From: Candidatus Peribacteria bacterium RIFOXYB1_FULL_54_35
Lineage (GTDB): Bacteria > Patescibacteriota > Gracilibacteria > Peribacterales > Peribacteraceae
Assembly (NCBI GenBank): GCA_001787755.1
Contig: MFYJ01000014.1
Location: 108,252 to 172,251 of the forward strand
DNA length: 64,000 nt
Direction: 5' to 3'
The notes under the pieces were generated by a model, which ran no database searches, was not told the DNA's origin, and was given only the letters and a program-made list of their open reading frames with translations. Of the stretch, positions 23,346-32,497 are shown piece after piece. The position numbers and the translations under genes are program-made. Positions within the stretch are counted from its first letter, which is position 1. Every line of letters begins with the position of its first letter.

Positions 23346-24723
23346 CTCTCTGAGGGGGGATGAGGACGTACTTCCCTGCGATGGTGCGTTTGTTTTCGTC
23401 TCCTTCCTCCCAGCCGCGCAGGAGCGCGCTGCAGCGCTGTCTCTCCGTGAACGTCACTAGCTCTTTGGGGAGACGAGAGGTGAGAATGGGGTTCGTGAGA
23501 AACAGCCAGCGCGGATTTTTTTCCAGGCGCACGTAGACGGGTGCAATCTGAATGATGACGTCCGTATCCTGCAGATGTTCTTCCACGTACTGCGCTGTCT
23601 CCGCTGCGGCGGTGCTCCTGCTCGATCCTTTGTAGGTGAGTTGCCACCAGCCTTGGGCAGCAATGATTGCGGATAAAAGCACAATACTTCCCCGTTTCCC
23701 AAAAATGGAACGGCTTCCGTCCGGAACATACGGCAGCAGGAGAATATGCGCTGCCAGCAGGTGCCGGTACCAGCCGGATCTGCTTAGGAAATAGAGAGTG
23801 GATTCAAGTACGAATATGCCAATGATTATTATGAGCAGAATATTGCGATCTTTCTTCCAGTGCGTCGTCATTCCAGCGATTCCCAGGGAGAGCAATGCTG
23901 CATATGCGACGAACGGAATCCGCAGAAGGATTTCGGGGTTTGAAAGGAAGAAATACTTTGGAAGGATGTTTTGTCCCATTCCAGTTGTGTATAAGTTCAG
24001 TTCTACGAAAAACCCCGGATCTAATACTCCTAGTAACGGGGATAGGAGAACAATGGGAATGAGAGAGCATGCTCCAATGATGAGAATTGCATTTCCGTAC
24101 ATTCTGTAGCGCTTGTGTAAAGCATAGAGAAATGCACACCCGAGTGCAGGGTAAATGAGTGCAGAGGATATTTTTGTAATAACTGATAAGCCGATAGCAA
24201 ATCCGCAGATAACAGTATTCCAGAGTTTTCTCTCTGGTTTTGTGAAAAAGACTAATGCCAAGAGGAGAAAAAATATGCCAGGTACCTCTCCCATGACAGT
24301 TTTACCGGTATTAACAAATGCTGATAGGCTCAACAGGAGTGCTGTTGCAAAACGAGCCTGCTGCTTTCCAGCAATGCGGTAGGAAAACACGTACAAGGAG
24401 ACAGATGTACCCATGAGGTAGAGCATCATAGGGAGACGAGCAGACGCAATGCTTTCTCCAAAGATCATCATGCTTATTGCGGAAGGGAGAATCACTGTTG
24501 GGCCGACTGCGAGTATGTACGGGTACTTCCAACTGTGCTCCAGAATGGGCAATGCATATCCGTTGCCCTGTGCGATTTCCCTGGCGACTATCATGAAGAG
24601 ACTGTCATCTGTCCAGGCCGCGGGAAATGTGCCGAATTCTCGGACAAAAAAGAAGAGCCCAAAAACCACGAGAATGCCTTCGGGGATCCAGTTTCGAAGT
24701 GAGAAAATCTCGGCTCTTTCCAT
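23332..24723 (-). CDS. Polytopic membrane glycosyltransferase, GT39-like
   Basis: A 463-residue protein with about ten hydrophobic helices. AWTDDSLFMIVAREIAQG near residue 37 carries the adjacent acidic pair of PMT_2/ArnT-type enzymes, and a soluble C-terminal domain ends the protein. It is noticeably more AT-rich than the upstream polysaccharide genes, as is the divergent methyltransferase at 24768, hinting at a separate origin for 23.3-25.5 kb. First gene of the unit with gtrA-like and GT2 genes. Confidence 0.75.
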   Translation of the reverse strand: MERAEIFSLRNWIPEGILVVFGLFFFVREFGTFPAAWTDDSLFMIVAREIAQGNGYALPILEHSWKYPYILAVGPTVILPSAISMMIFGESIASARLPMMLYLMGTSVSLYVFSYRIAGKQQARFATALLLSLSAFVNTGKTVMGEVPGIFFLLLALVFFTKPERKLWNTVICGFAIGLSVITKISSALIYPALGCAFLYALHKRYRMYGNAILIIGACSLIPIVLLSPLLGVLDPGFFVELNLYTTGMGQNILPKYFFLSNPEILLRIPFVAYAALLSLGIAGMTTHWKKDRNILLIIIIGIFVLESTLYFLSRSGWYRHLLAAHILLLPYVPDGSRSIFGKRGSIVLLSAIIAAQGWWQLTYKGSSRSTAAAETAQYVEEHLQDTDVIIQIAPVYVRLEKNPRWLFLTNPILTSRLPKELVTFTERQRCSALLRGWEEGDENKRTIAGKYVLIPPQRDECQ

Positions 24724-24767
24724 GTAGATTTGTAGTAATCTCTTCCCGATAATAGCATCATTCTTCT

Positions 24768-25517
24768 ATGATTTACACTGAGCTCGTCGGAACGTTTCGT
24801 GTGCTTACTGATCGGTTCCTTCAAAAACGCCGCAGGGAGGGTCTTTTTGCGGCTACTTGGTACACATTCTGCTTGTTTGTAAGTGTGGTTTTGTACCCTC
24901 TGTACCGCTTTACCAGGGGTAGGCAAACATTTTCATTCCGTGGTCGCACATATTCATATTTCTGTCATTGGTACAACACGACATACAATAATGAGCGGGC
25001 GCTGGAAGTAGCTGTCATGCTCGATATGGTCAATGCCGTAGCAGCCCGGAACGGTTCCATACTGGAGATTGGCAACGTCTTGTCGCACTATGCGAATGTC
25101 TGTCACGACGTTTTGGACAAGTATGAGAAGGGTACCAATGTTATACATGAAGATGTTGTCACATACGCTCCTCAGAAGACTTATGACTTGATATGCAGTA
25201 TTTCCACTATTGAGCATGTTGGCTGGGATGAAGATCCAAAAGATTCACTGAAAATTGTTCGGGCACTACAGAATTTAAAACAGCTGTTATCACCGGGAGG
25301 TATGCTCATCGTCTCTGTTCCTATTCAGTATAATCCGCATATGGATGAACTGATTGCTTCGAATGCATTTCTTCCGGAACAGCATTTCTTTAAGAGAGTC
25401 TCGCTAAGCAATATTTGGAAGCCGGTGCAAAAGAAAGAAGCACTCTCCTCTATGTACAATGAGCCCTATCCTTTTGGGAACGCCATTACCATTGGTGTTT
25501 TTGAGAAGGATGGCTGA
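24768..25517 (+). CDS. SAM-dependent methyltransferase-like protein
   Basis: A 249-residue protein. SILEIGNVLSHY stands at the motif I position, with VLSH instead of a canonical GCGxG; then TYDLICSISTIEHVG and LLSPGGMLIVSVPI, typical of class I methyltransferases. An N-terminal hydrophobic stretch (FCLFVSVVLYPLY) may associate it with the membrane. The ATG follows an AATAGCATCATTCTTCT segment nearly identical to the one before rfbB. Its 3' end overlaps the convergent GT4 gene by 32 bases. Confidence 0.75.
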   Translation: MIYTELVGTFRVLTDRFLQKRRREGLFAATWYTFCLFVSVVLYPLYRFTRGRQTFSFRGRTYSYFCHWYNTTYNNERALEVAVMLDMVNAVAARNGSILEIGNVLSHYANVCHDVLDKYEKGTNVIHEDVVTYAPQKTYDLICSISTIEHVGWDEDPKDSLKIVRALQNLKQLLSPGGMLIVSVPIQYNPHMDELIASNAFLPEQHFFKRVSLSNIWKPVQKKEALSSMYNEPYPFGNAITIGVFEKDG

Positions 25518-26481
25518 GCTTTCTGTGGTGTTCAGCAATTTTTTCTGCAATTGCCTTCGCATTTCCTGCCTCACACAAAAGCACTCCTTCCCCATCGGTG
25601 AACCGCTCGCGGATGGCAGGGGTATCTGCCGTGAGCACGTGCATACCGCAGGCGACGGCGTCATACACTTTGTGGGGGATCACGCGCTGCGCTTTTCCGC
25701 TCGTTCCGAAGATGCCAAGGTTGAGATGCGCGCTCCGGATGCGGTCAGGGAGCTCCCTGAACGGCACGCGCGGCATGAAGGAGACGTTGTGCACCTTCTT
25801 CCTCTCGGCGAGGGCGCGTATCTGCCGGTACGTCTGCCCCGAACCTATCAACGTGAACTGGATGTGCGGGTAGACAGGCTGCAAAATGGCCGCGGCCTCA
25901 ATGATGTGCTCCACTCCCTGGAGCGGGATGTACGTGCCGTAGAAGAGCACGTCGAACCGGTTGGGATTTTTTGGGGTCTCCTTGGGGAAGAAGAGGTCTG
26001 TCCGCGATCCCAGGTAGACCACCCGCACCCTCTCCGGTTTCAGCTTAAATCTGCGGATGAAGAATTCCCTGTGTGCCTGGGTATCCAGCAGCACGTCGTC
26101 CGCCATATGGCAGCTCACATAGTCCACTGCGTACAGGAACCATGCGTACGGGTGCATCCAGGAGACTTTCCCGCGGTCATCCACCAGCGTGTCGCTGAGC
26201 GAGATGAACGCATCGAACACCAGCTTCCTGCGCGGGAAACGCGTGAGCACCCACGCGAGCGGCATGAGGTAGTGCCCGGGGAAGGTCACGAGCACCATGT
26301 CCGTCTGCCCTCTATACTTTCGAAACTGCCTGAAAAGATCGCAATACTTCCTGAGAAGCCCCTTTTTCCGCGTGTGGCACTCGAGCACCTCCGTGCCGTT
26401 CTTCTCCATTGTACGGCGCATATTCCAGTGGCGCGGCGCTTCCTGGTCGTGGTAGCCGAAGGCGATCACAGCATTTTTCAT
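25486..26481 (-). CDS. Glycosyltransferase family 4
   Basis: 331 residues from ATG 26481 (MKNAVIAFGYH); the frame runs much further upstream only as the shadow of the divergent gene. C-terminal donor domain: FYGTYIPLQGVEHII, FTLIGSGQTYRQI, and KVYDAVACGMHVLTAD in place of a classical EX7E. It overlaps the 3' end of the methyltransferase gene on the other strand by 32 bases. Confidence 0.87.
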   Translation of the reverse strand: MKNAVIAFGYHDQEAPRHWNMRRTMEKNGTEVLECHTRKKGLLRKYCDLFRQFRKYRGQTDMVLVTFPGHYLMPLAWVLTRFPRRKLVFDAFISLSDTLVDDRGKVSWMHPYAWFLYAVDYVSCHMADDVLLDTQAHREFFIRRFKLKPERVRVVYLGSRTDLFFPKETPKNPNRFDVLFYGTYIPLQGVEHIIEAAAILQPVYPHIQFTLIGSGQTYRQIRALAERKKVHNVSFMPRVPFRELPDRIRSAHLNLGIFGTSGKAQRVIPHKVYDAVACGMHVLTADTPAIRERFTDGEGVLLCEAGNAKAIAEKIAEHHRKLSHPSQKHQW

Positions 26482-26529
26482 CGGGAGTCCAATGGACGAT
26501 GGCGTATGGCAATTGTAGGCTGATTTCCT

Positions 26530-27693
26530 ATGCGGATCACCTACGTTTGTCACGCACGGTTCCCCACAGAGAAGGCGTACGGCAAGCAGATTGCGGAAGT
26601 CTGCACCACCTGCAGCACTCTGGGGCATGAGGTGGAGCTCCTTTGCCCGAGCGTCCGCAATAATGTGCACGAATCTGCCGCCAACTTCTACGGACTCCCG
26701 GAGAAATTTTCCGTGCGGTACCTGCACCACTTCGATCCCACGGCCCGCTGGTGGGTGCCGGGCGTGCTCTGGTTCCGCATCACCATGTTCTTCTACCGCA
26801 GGAGCCTGCGCACATACCTCGCAGAAAACAAGCCGAATCTCGTGTACGTCCGGTCCCCGCTCCTCCTCCGGACTCTCATAGAAACAGGTCTCCCCGTGGT
26901 GGTGGAACTCCACGACCTCCCGAGGCACGGACGAAAGAAGTTTGTCCAGGCCTGCAACCGCGCTGCCCGTGTGGTGTGCCTCACCCGGCCCATGCAGAAG
27001 GAACTTCTCTCGTGGGGAGTGGAGGAATCAAAAATAGTGGTGGAGGGTGACGGCGTGGACCTGGGCCGTTTCCTGAGCATGCCTTCCCAGAGTGACGCGC
27101 GCAGGCGCTGGGATCTCCCTCCGGAATTTTCCGTGGTCGGGTATGTGGGCTCCCTCGTTACGCGCAACACCATAGAGAAGGGGATTCCCGAACTCATCGA
27201 GGCGTTCTCTCTTCTTAAAGAGAGGGGGGAAATAGTATTCGGGTGGATCGTCGGCGGGCCGGAGAGGTGGATAGAGCGGTACAGGAAACTTGCCCGCTCC
27301 TTCGATCTCACGGGAGCCGAACTCCGCTTCATGAGCCGTGTTCCTGCCGCGGATGTTCCCGCAGCACTCTCCGCCTGCTCCGTCCTTGTGTACCCCGCGC
27401 CGGCATCCCACAATCCGTACTTCCAGCGCGACACTTCCCCTCTCAAGCTCTTTGAGTACCTCGCCACCGGCAAGCCCATCGTCTGCGCGGACATCCCGCC
27501 CATCCGCGATGCGGTGGATGAGCGATCCGTGACGTTCTGCCAACCCGGTGACGCGCAATCCATGGCGGATGCCATCACTGAGGCTCTCAAGGAGGGGGCA
27601 GACGCAGACCGCAGGACGCGCCGGGCTGATCTTGCACGGTGGTACAGCTGGGAGAACCGCATGCGGCGCATCCTGGATTCTGTTACTGTGTAG
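26530..27693 (+). CDS. Glycosyltransferase family 4
   Basis: A 387-residue GT-B enzyme: MRITYVCHARFPTEKAYG start, VVVELHDLPRHG, VGYVGSLVTRNTIEKG, and SPLKLFEYLATGKPIVC replacing EX7E, with a conserved Glu. Divergent from the previous GT4 with only 48 bases between starts. Followed after two bases by a cupin gene. Confidence 0.9.
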   Translation: MRITYVCHARFPTEKAYGKQIAEVCTTCSTLGHEVELLCPSVRNNVHESAANFYGLPEKFSVRYLHHFDPTARWWVPGVLWFRITMFFYRRSLRTYLAENKPNLVYVRSPLLLRTLIETGLPVVVELHDLPRHGRKKFVQACNRAARVVCLTRPMQKELLSWGVEESKIVVEGDGVDLGRFLSMPSQSDARRRWDLPPEFSVVGYVGSLVTRNTIEKGIPELIEAFSLLKERGEIVFGWIVGGPERWIERYRKLARSFDLTGAELRFMSRVPAADVPAALSACSVLVYPAPASHNPYFQRDTSPLKLFEYLATGKPIVCADIPPIRDAVDERSVTFCQPGDAQSMADAITEALKEGADADRRTRRADLARWYSWENRMRRILDSVTV

Positions 27694-27695
27694 GC

Positions 27696-28106
27696 ATGCC
27701 GGATATCATGAAGGTCACGAAGGACGGCCGGACGTACGCGCTTTTCTTTTCCAAGAGTCTCACGACGGAAGGCATCCGGTTTCTCACGGAGCACGAGGAT
27801 GCGTTCCAGGTCGGTCTCATGGAGCGTCCCAAAGGGTACAAGGTGAAACCGCACCAGCACGCAGAGCGTTCCACGGAACTCCGGACCGTCTCGGAATTCA
27901 TCTACGTGGAGAAAGGGAAAGTACGCGTCACCGTGTTCGATGAAGCATGGGGGGAGCTTGCCAAGCAGGATCTCTCCGGCGGGGACTTTTTCCTCTTCCT
28001 GCGCGGCGGCCATGCGCTGGAGGCTTTGGAGCCCGTACGGATGATAGAAGTGAAGCAGGGGCCGTTCAGCGGGGATCCCAAGGTGTTCCGGGAACAGAGT
28101 AAATAG
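27696..28106 (+). CDS. Cupin-domain protein
   Basis: A 137-residue single-domain protein: KVKPHQHAERS (metal-ligand HxH region), FIYVEKGKVRVTVFD and GGDFFLFLRGGHALEA follow the two cupin motifs. It may be a sugar isomerase or sensor protein in nucleotide-sugar metabolism, but substrate is not readable. Start ATG 27696, two bases after the GT4 stop; upstream in-frame codons belong to that gene. Its stop TAG is the first unit of the TAGCTTG word array. Confidence 0.8.
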   Translation: MPDIMKVTKDGRTYALFFSKSLTTEGIRFLTEHEDAFQVGLMERPKGYKVKPHQHAERSTELRTVSEFIYVEKGKVRVTVFDEAWGELAKQDLSGGDFFLFLRGGHALEALEPVRMIEVKQGPFSGDPKVFREQSK

Positions 28107-28199
28107 CTTGTAGCTTGTAGCTTGTAGCTGGTAGCTTGTAGCTGGTAGGAAACCCAAGGGTACAAAGGACAAAATCCGAAGCAATTCCTACAAGCTACT
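28103..28199. repeat. Inverted word array (TAGCTTG) seeded by a stop codon
   Basis: AAATAGCTTGTAGCTTGTAG begins with the stop TAG (28104-28106) and continues as GTAGCTGG/GTAGCTTG units. After a spacer (GGAAACCCAAGGGTAC..) the facing arm CCTACAAGCTAC ends just before the next gene. This is the clearest case of a stop codon being repeat unit one. Confidence 0.8.
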
Positions 28200-28208
28200 C
28201 TCTCACTC

Positions 28209-29312
28209 ATGAACGTCCCTGTGAACGAACCGGTCGTCACCGATGCCGCCAAGCGGTACGTGATGGATGCCCTGAATACGGGGTGGATTTCCTCTGCGGG
28301 GGAGTACCTCGAGCGCTTTGAGCGCGAGTTTGCCAGCTACATCGGCATGAAGCATGCCGTTTCCACCACCAACGGGACCACTGCGCTCCATCTTGCGCTC
28401 GCGGGGATCGGCATCGGTGAGGGAGATGAGGTCATCGTCCCCGATTTCACCATCGTTTCCTGCCTGAATGCGGTGCTCTACACGGGTGCGACGCCGGTGT
28501 TCGTCGATGTCGATCCCGAGACATTCACGCTGAACCCCGATCTTCTCGAAGCGAGCATTACGGAGAAGACGAAGGCCATCATGCCGGTGCACATCTACGG
28601 GCACAGCTGCGACATGGATCCCATTCTGGAGATCGCGGAGAAGCACTATCTTTTCGTGGTGGAAGATGCGGCGGAAGTGCACGGCGCGACGTATAAGAGG
28701 AGGAAGTGCGGTTCCATGGGCACCGTCTCCGCTTTCAGCTTTTACAGCAACAAGATCGTGACTACCGGGGAGGGGGGCATGGTGCTCACCAACGACGACC
28801 GTCTCGCGCAGGAGATGCGCCTGCTTGTGAATCTGGCGCACTCTCCCGGCAAGCGCTTTTGGCATGAGAAAGTCGGGTTCAACTACCGTCTCACGAACTT
28901 CCAGGCGGCACTCGGCCTCGGCCAGCTCCAGAACATTGAGGAGTTCCTTGCGCACAAGAAGTGGCTGGGGGAGGGGTACACCAAACGGCTTTCGGACATC
29001 GAGGGGCTCATCCTCCCCGTTACCAAAGACTATGCGGAGAACGTGTATTGGATGTACAGCCTGCGCGTGAGCGACACGCTCGGCCTCACACGCGACGAGC
29101 TCTGCGGGCGGCTGAAGGAAAAAGGAGTCGATACGCGCACCTTCTTCATTCCGCTCTCCTCCCAGCCCATTGCAAAGCAGTACAGGCGGAAGGAATGCCC
29201 CGTGAGTGCCTCTATCGCCGCTACCGGATTTTACTTGCCTTCCGGCCTTGCGCTCACTGGGGAGCAGATGGAGTATGTGTGCAATGCCGTCCACGAAGTA
29301 CTCTCCGCATAA
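28209..29312 (+). CDS. DegT/DnrJ/EryC1 sugar aminotransferase
   Basis: A 367-residue PLP enzyme of the sugar-nucleotide aminotransferase family (perosamine-synthetase-like): STTNGTTALHLAL, PDFTIVSCLNAV, VVEDAAEVHGA and the lysine loop FYSNKIVTTGEGG with Lys at about position 182. It would aminate a 4-keto-6-deoxy sugar such as the product of the rfbB enzyme. No Shine-Dalgarno sequence; starts just after a word array. The last 29 bases overlap the next gene. Confidence 0.92.
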   Translation: MNVPVNEPVVTDAAKRYVMDALNTGWISSAGEYLERFEREFASYIGMKHAVSTTNGTTALHLALAGIGIGEGDEVIVPDFTIVSCLNAVLYTGATPVFVDVDPETFTLNPDLLEASITEKTKAIMPVHIYGHSCDMDPILEIAEKHYLFVVEDAAEVHGATYKRRKCGSMGTVSAFSFYSNKIVTTGEGGMVLTNDDRLAQEMRLLVNLAHSPGKRFWHEKVGFNYRLTNFQAALGLGQLQNIEEFLAHKKWLGEGYTKRLSDIEGLILPVTKDYAENVYWMYSLRVSDTLGLTRDELCGRLKEKGVDTRTFFIPLSSQPIAKQYRRKECPVSASIAATGFYLPSGLALTGEQMEYVCNAVHEVLSA

Positions 29313-30102
29313 CATCGGGCTGGTTTCTGTCATACTCCCAACGTACAACGAGGCGGGGAACATAATCAGTCTCATCGAGACCATCCACAGAAATATTTCC
29401 CATGTTTCCCTGTTGCACGAGATCATCGTCGTAGATGACAACTCGCCGGATGGCACTTCGCAGCTTGTGCAGGGGCTCATCGATTCCGGCCGCATCCCCC
29501 GTGTCCGGCTCGAGACCCGTATGCACGACCGCGGCCTCACCAAGAGCATCTGGCGCGGCATAGAACTTGCGGAAGGCGACACCGTGGTCTGGCTGGACTG
29601 CGATTTCTCCATGCCGCCGGAGAAGATCCCCGTGCTGCTCTCCAAAATCAAAGAAGGCTACGACATTGCCGTCGGCTCGCGCTTCGTGCCCGGGGGGGCG
29701 CAGAAGGGACATGATCCTGGGGAATCGTCTTCCGCCATCATGCTCAGCTCAGCGCTCAATACTTTCCTTCGAATTGCGCTGTCGCCGACATTCCACGATT
29801 ACACCAGCGGCTTCATTGCTATTCGCAAGAATGTCTTTCGGCACATTCGCCTCCGGGGCGACTACGGCGAGTATTTCATGGATCTGATCTGTCGTGCCAG
29901 GATGCAGAAACATTCCATGGCAGAGATTCCCTATGGGTGTGTGCCTCGTCGAATAGGGGAGTCCAAGACCGCTCCGACGTTCAGGATCCTCTTCTCCCGC
30001 GGGGTGAAGTACCTCTGGACCGTGGTGAGGCTGCAGGGGGTGCGGGTGAAGCACCTTCTCGGGATGAAGATTGTGGATGAGGATGGATTAACGAATAGAT
30101 AG
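29284..30102 (+). CDS. Glycosyltransferase family 2 (DPM1-like)
   Basis: About 272 residues from ATG 29284, inside the end of the aminotransferase gene. SVILPTYNEAGN, IVVDDNSPDGT and VWLDCDFSMPPE are the nucleotide-sugar and metal motifs of polyprenyl-phosphate mannosyl/glucosyl synthases; VGSRFVPGG and YTSGFIAIRK complete the pattern. Soluble apart from the C-terminus. The start is uncertain because motif I begins 13 codons later, but no other ATG/GTG fits better. Confidence 0.88.
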   Translation: MPSTKYSPHNIGLVSVILPTYNEAGNIISLIETIHRNISHVSLLHEIIVVDDNSPDGTSQLVQGLIDSGRIPRVRLETRMHDRGLTKSIWRGIELAEGDTVVWLDCDFSMPPEKIPVLLSKIKEGYDIAVGSRFVPGGAQKGHDPGESSSAIMLSSALNTFLRIALSPTFHDYTSGFIAIRKNVFRHIRLRGDYGEYFMDLICRARMQKHSMAEIPYGCVPRRIGESKTAPTFRILFSRGVKYLWTVVRLQGVRVKHLLGMKIVDEDGLTNR

Positions 30103-30138
30103 CGGTTAGCGCGTAGCGGCTAGCCGCTAATCGCTCAG
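30094..30138. repeat. Word palindrome joining two convergent stops (TAGCGGT)
   Basis: The plus gene ends AATAGATAG and continues CGGTTAGCGCGTAGCGG. The minus gene ends CTGAGCGATTAG and continues CGGCTAGCCGCTACGCG. Both stop codons are units of the same palindrome. The 11868 array uses the same GCGATTAGCGG word. Confidence 0.75.
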
Positions 30139-31158
30139 CAATGGTCCTACTTTTCCTGCAATCACCTCCGCCGCCTCCTCTACCGCCTTCGCACTCGGGT
30201 GCACCGTGTCCCACCCCAGCACCTCTACGTTGTTTCCGAACGTCTCATACAGGTCTATGACCAGAAAGCCGTTCTTCTCCGCTTCCGCGATCAGCTTCGG
30301 CTTCGTGGTGCTGTGCAGGAACCGGTCCGGCCAGAGCACAAAGACGCGGGGCATCCCCTCCGGGAGCATGGCGGAGATCCGCTTGAGCTGCACGAAGTAG
30401 AGCTGCATCTGCATGTCCGTGACCTCCTCCCGCGGTGCCAGCACTTCCATCTCGCGCGTCTCTTCCAGCGCCTCCTGCGCAACGCGCATGTTCACCACCT
30501 TCTTCACCGCTTTATAAAACGCGCTGTGCAAATCTAACCAGCACTTCCCGGGCATATACTTGAGCATCCCCTCCGTCACCGGGCTGCACTCCGGGTCCGT
30601 GGGCACCCAGTCGGGCGCGCGGATGATCCCTGTTTCATCCAGCCACCCCGTCTGCACGTCAAAATCGTTGTAGTGGAACACGAGCATTACCATGGCGGGG
30701 TCCAAGTCCCGGAGCTTTGTCTGGTAGAGCGCTGTCTGCATCCCGAGATGGTACCCGGGAGCGGCGGTATTCAGGAAGTTATACTCCGGGATCCTCTCCT
30801 GCAGCTGCGCCGCCAGCGTTTCTTCATCTTTGATTCCGTACCCGAAGGCGATGGAGTCCCCGAGCATCACCACCGTCTCCTTGGCGAGGTCCAGTTCCGG
30901 CGAGCGGAAGCCCTGGCTGTTCGTCGTCACCTTCTCCCGGTACGCCTTGCGGCTGATATCCGGGATCAGCTCGTAACTGATGCGCGGGTCCTCGCTCACG
31001 CGGTAAATCTGCGGGGGATTCGGCTTCGTCCTCTGCAGCCCCGTCATCCGCAGCGCGACCTCTATGCCTCCGAAGAAGAGGACAGTGGTGATGGCGAGGA
31101 GGCCGAGATTCATGGCAACATTTTTCAACTTCACGCCGCGTATCGTAGCGGAAAACAA
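30127..31158 (-). CDS. Membrane-anchored SGNH/GDSL hydrolase
   Basis: A 343-residue protein with one N-terminal transmembrane segment (AMNLGLLAITTVLFF) and an extracytoplasmic SGNH domain: MLGDSIAFGYG (block I with the catalytic Ser), FHYNDFD, and DTVHPSAKAVEE (block V with Asp-x2-His). Such proteins in polysaccharide loci often remove or transfer O-acyl groups on surface glycans; the substrate is not readable here. Its stop codon forms part of the shared TAGCGGT palindrome. Confidence 0.88.
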   Translation of the reverse strand: MFSATIRGVKLKNVAMNLGLLAITTVLFFGGIEVALRMTGLQRTKPNPPQIYRVSEDPRISYELIPDISRKAYREKVTTNSQGFRSPELDLAKETVVMLGDSIAFGYGIKDEETLAAQLQERIPEYNFLNTAAPGYHLGMQTALYQTKLRDLDPAMVMLVFHYNDFDVQTGWLDETGIIRAPDWVPTDPECSPVTEGMLKYMPGKCWLDLHSAFYKAVKKVVNMRVAQEALEETREMEVLAPREEVTDMQMQLYFVQLKRISAMLPEGMPRVFVLWPDRFLHSTTKPKLIAEAEKNGFLVIDLYETFGNNVEVLGWDTVHPSAKAVEEAAEVIAGKVGPLLSD

Positions 31159-31165
31159 ATAGGCG

Positions 31166-31250
31166 TGTCATGGTGAGTCTTACGTCATGGTGAGCGGAGC
31201 CGAACCATGACAACACACATCGCCCCTCGGCTCCGCTCGGGGTGACGTGC
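31166..31250. repeat. Cluster of GAGC/CGAA-core palindromes
   Basis: A fragment GTCATGGTGAGT (31167) precedes a full palindrome, GTCATGGT...ACCATGAC with core GAGCGGAGCCGA (31184-31211). A second one, CCCCTCGGCTCCGCTCGGGG (31223-31242), has the same core in the other orientation but different arms (CCCC/GGGG). Confidence 0.75.
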
Positions 31251-31256
31251 TTGGTT

Positions 31257-32261
31257 TTACTTCTTCCTCCCCACCAACACGAAGAGTCCTCCTTCTCTTC
31301 CAATGGTAAACATCCATCCCAGCTGCTTCATCACATGCTGGAACGGCGTTCCCGCCGGGTGCCGTTCAAAGAGCTTCTGTTTCTGCGGCGTCTCGTCTTT
31401 CACCCTCCCGCCGATCTCCGGCACCCCGCTGATGAATTGCACATTGCACTCCGTAAACCACTGGAGCACCTCATCCACGCTGTGCCAGCTCTCGTGGGGG
31501 TTCCTGTACTGGTCCGTGAACCAGATCTCCTTCTTGCTCTTATCCACATCCCTCCTGCGCATGTGCGCATCCAGCCACCGGAGGGTGCCCCCGGTGCAGC
31601 GGAAGAGGCACTTGCGGGCTCCCAGAGGAATGCGCGCGTACCTGTTATAGAGCCCGATGACGATGTACCCGTCCTTCTTCACCTTCTTCAGGAGTTCTTT
31701 AAACCCTCCCTCCGGGTCCGGCGTATGGTGCAGCACGCCCGAGCAGATGAGCACGTCCACGGAACTATTCTTCGCAGGCAGCGTGAAGATGTTGCCCTGC
31801 ACAAAAGACACGTTTTTGAGATCAAACCGCTCCCTGAACTGCTGGCCGAGAAGCAGCGAGGAGATGCTCTGGTCTATGCCCATCACCTTCCGGGTGCTCA
31901 CGAGCCCCAAAAAGTTCGTCATCTGCCCCGTGCCGCAGCCCACTTCCAGCACGGAGGCCAGCGGCGGGATCGCTTCATCCAGCCACCGCCCGAATCCGCT
32001 CTTCGTCGCCTTATCCATGAGCACACTCGGGCTATCTATCCCGTCGTACCCGGGGAAGGTCACTCCCTCATAGAACTTCTGCATCATCCCGCGCACCTTC
32101 TCCTCCTCCGCGCTCTTCGTCGGGATGAGCAGGCGGGGAATACCATCGATGACCCGGTACCGGATGCCGTACTCGTTCACGAGATCGTCCCTTTCCTGCG
32201 TAAGAGGACTGCCGGTCTCCGGACATGCCACGTAGTCGGTGATGAAATTTGGTAAAGGCAC
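31257..32261 (-). CDS. SAM-dependent methyltransferase with Trm112-like N-terminus
   Basis: A 334-residue protein. Residues ~10-50 (ACPETGSPL then IDGIPRLL) resemble the small Trm112-like domain, although the usual zinc cysteines are largely absent. The catalytic domain has VLEVGCGTGQMTNF, GIDQS, VLICSGVLHHTPDPEG and LKKVKKDGYIVIGL (Methyltransf_11). It probably modifies a glycan precursor (inference from location). Confidence 0.85.
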   Translation of the reverse strand: MPLPNFITDYVACPETGSPLTQERDDLVNEYGIRYRVIDGIPRLLIPTKSAEEEKVRGMMQKFYEGVTFPGYDGIDSPSVLMDKATKSGFGRWLDEAIPPLASVLEVGCGTGQMTNFLGLVSTRKVMGIDQSISSLLLGQQFRERFDLKNVSFVQGNIFTLPAKNSSVDVLICSGVLHHTPDPEGGFKELLKKVKKDGYIVIGLYNRYARIPLGARKCLFRCTGGTLRWLDAHMRRRDVDKSKKEIWFTDQYRNPHESWHSVDEVLQWFTECNVQFISGVPEIGGRVKDETPQKQKLFERHPAGTPFQHVMKQLGWMFTIGREGGLFVLVGRKK

Positions 32262-32395
32262 TGTGGCTCAGAGAAGAGGAGGAGCGTTGCGCTCGTGAGC
32301 GCCGTGGCACGCGAGAAAGGGGAGGATAGAGGAGAAATCCATGTGGTTGAGAGAGAGTATACAGGGGATTTCTTCTGTTTGTGCAGAGAAACAGT

Positions 32396-32477
32396 GGCGG
32401 GCTGCTTAGGCGCAGCCCGCCCGCCTTCTTCATCCTTTTCTCAAAGGTGTATAGTGAAGGTAACAGTGTGTCCCTTA
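32396..32477. repeat. Hairpin plus promoter-region segment A, copied at 34023
   Basis: GGCGGGCTGC/GCAGCCCGCC (10-base arms, loop TTAGGC) is followed by a ~65-base segment with TTCATCC, GGTGTATAGTGAAGG and AACAGTGTG. The segment recurs at 34023-34092 upstream of the 34097 gene. TATAGT at 32450-32455 is a possible -10 for the 32498 gene. Confidence 0.75.
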
Positions 32478-32497
32478 TTTAGCGGCGTTCACGCAAC

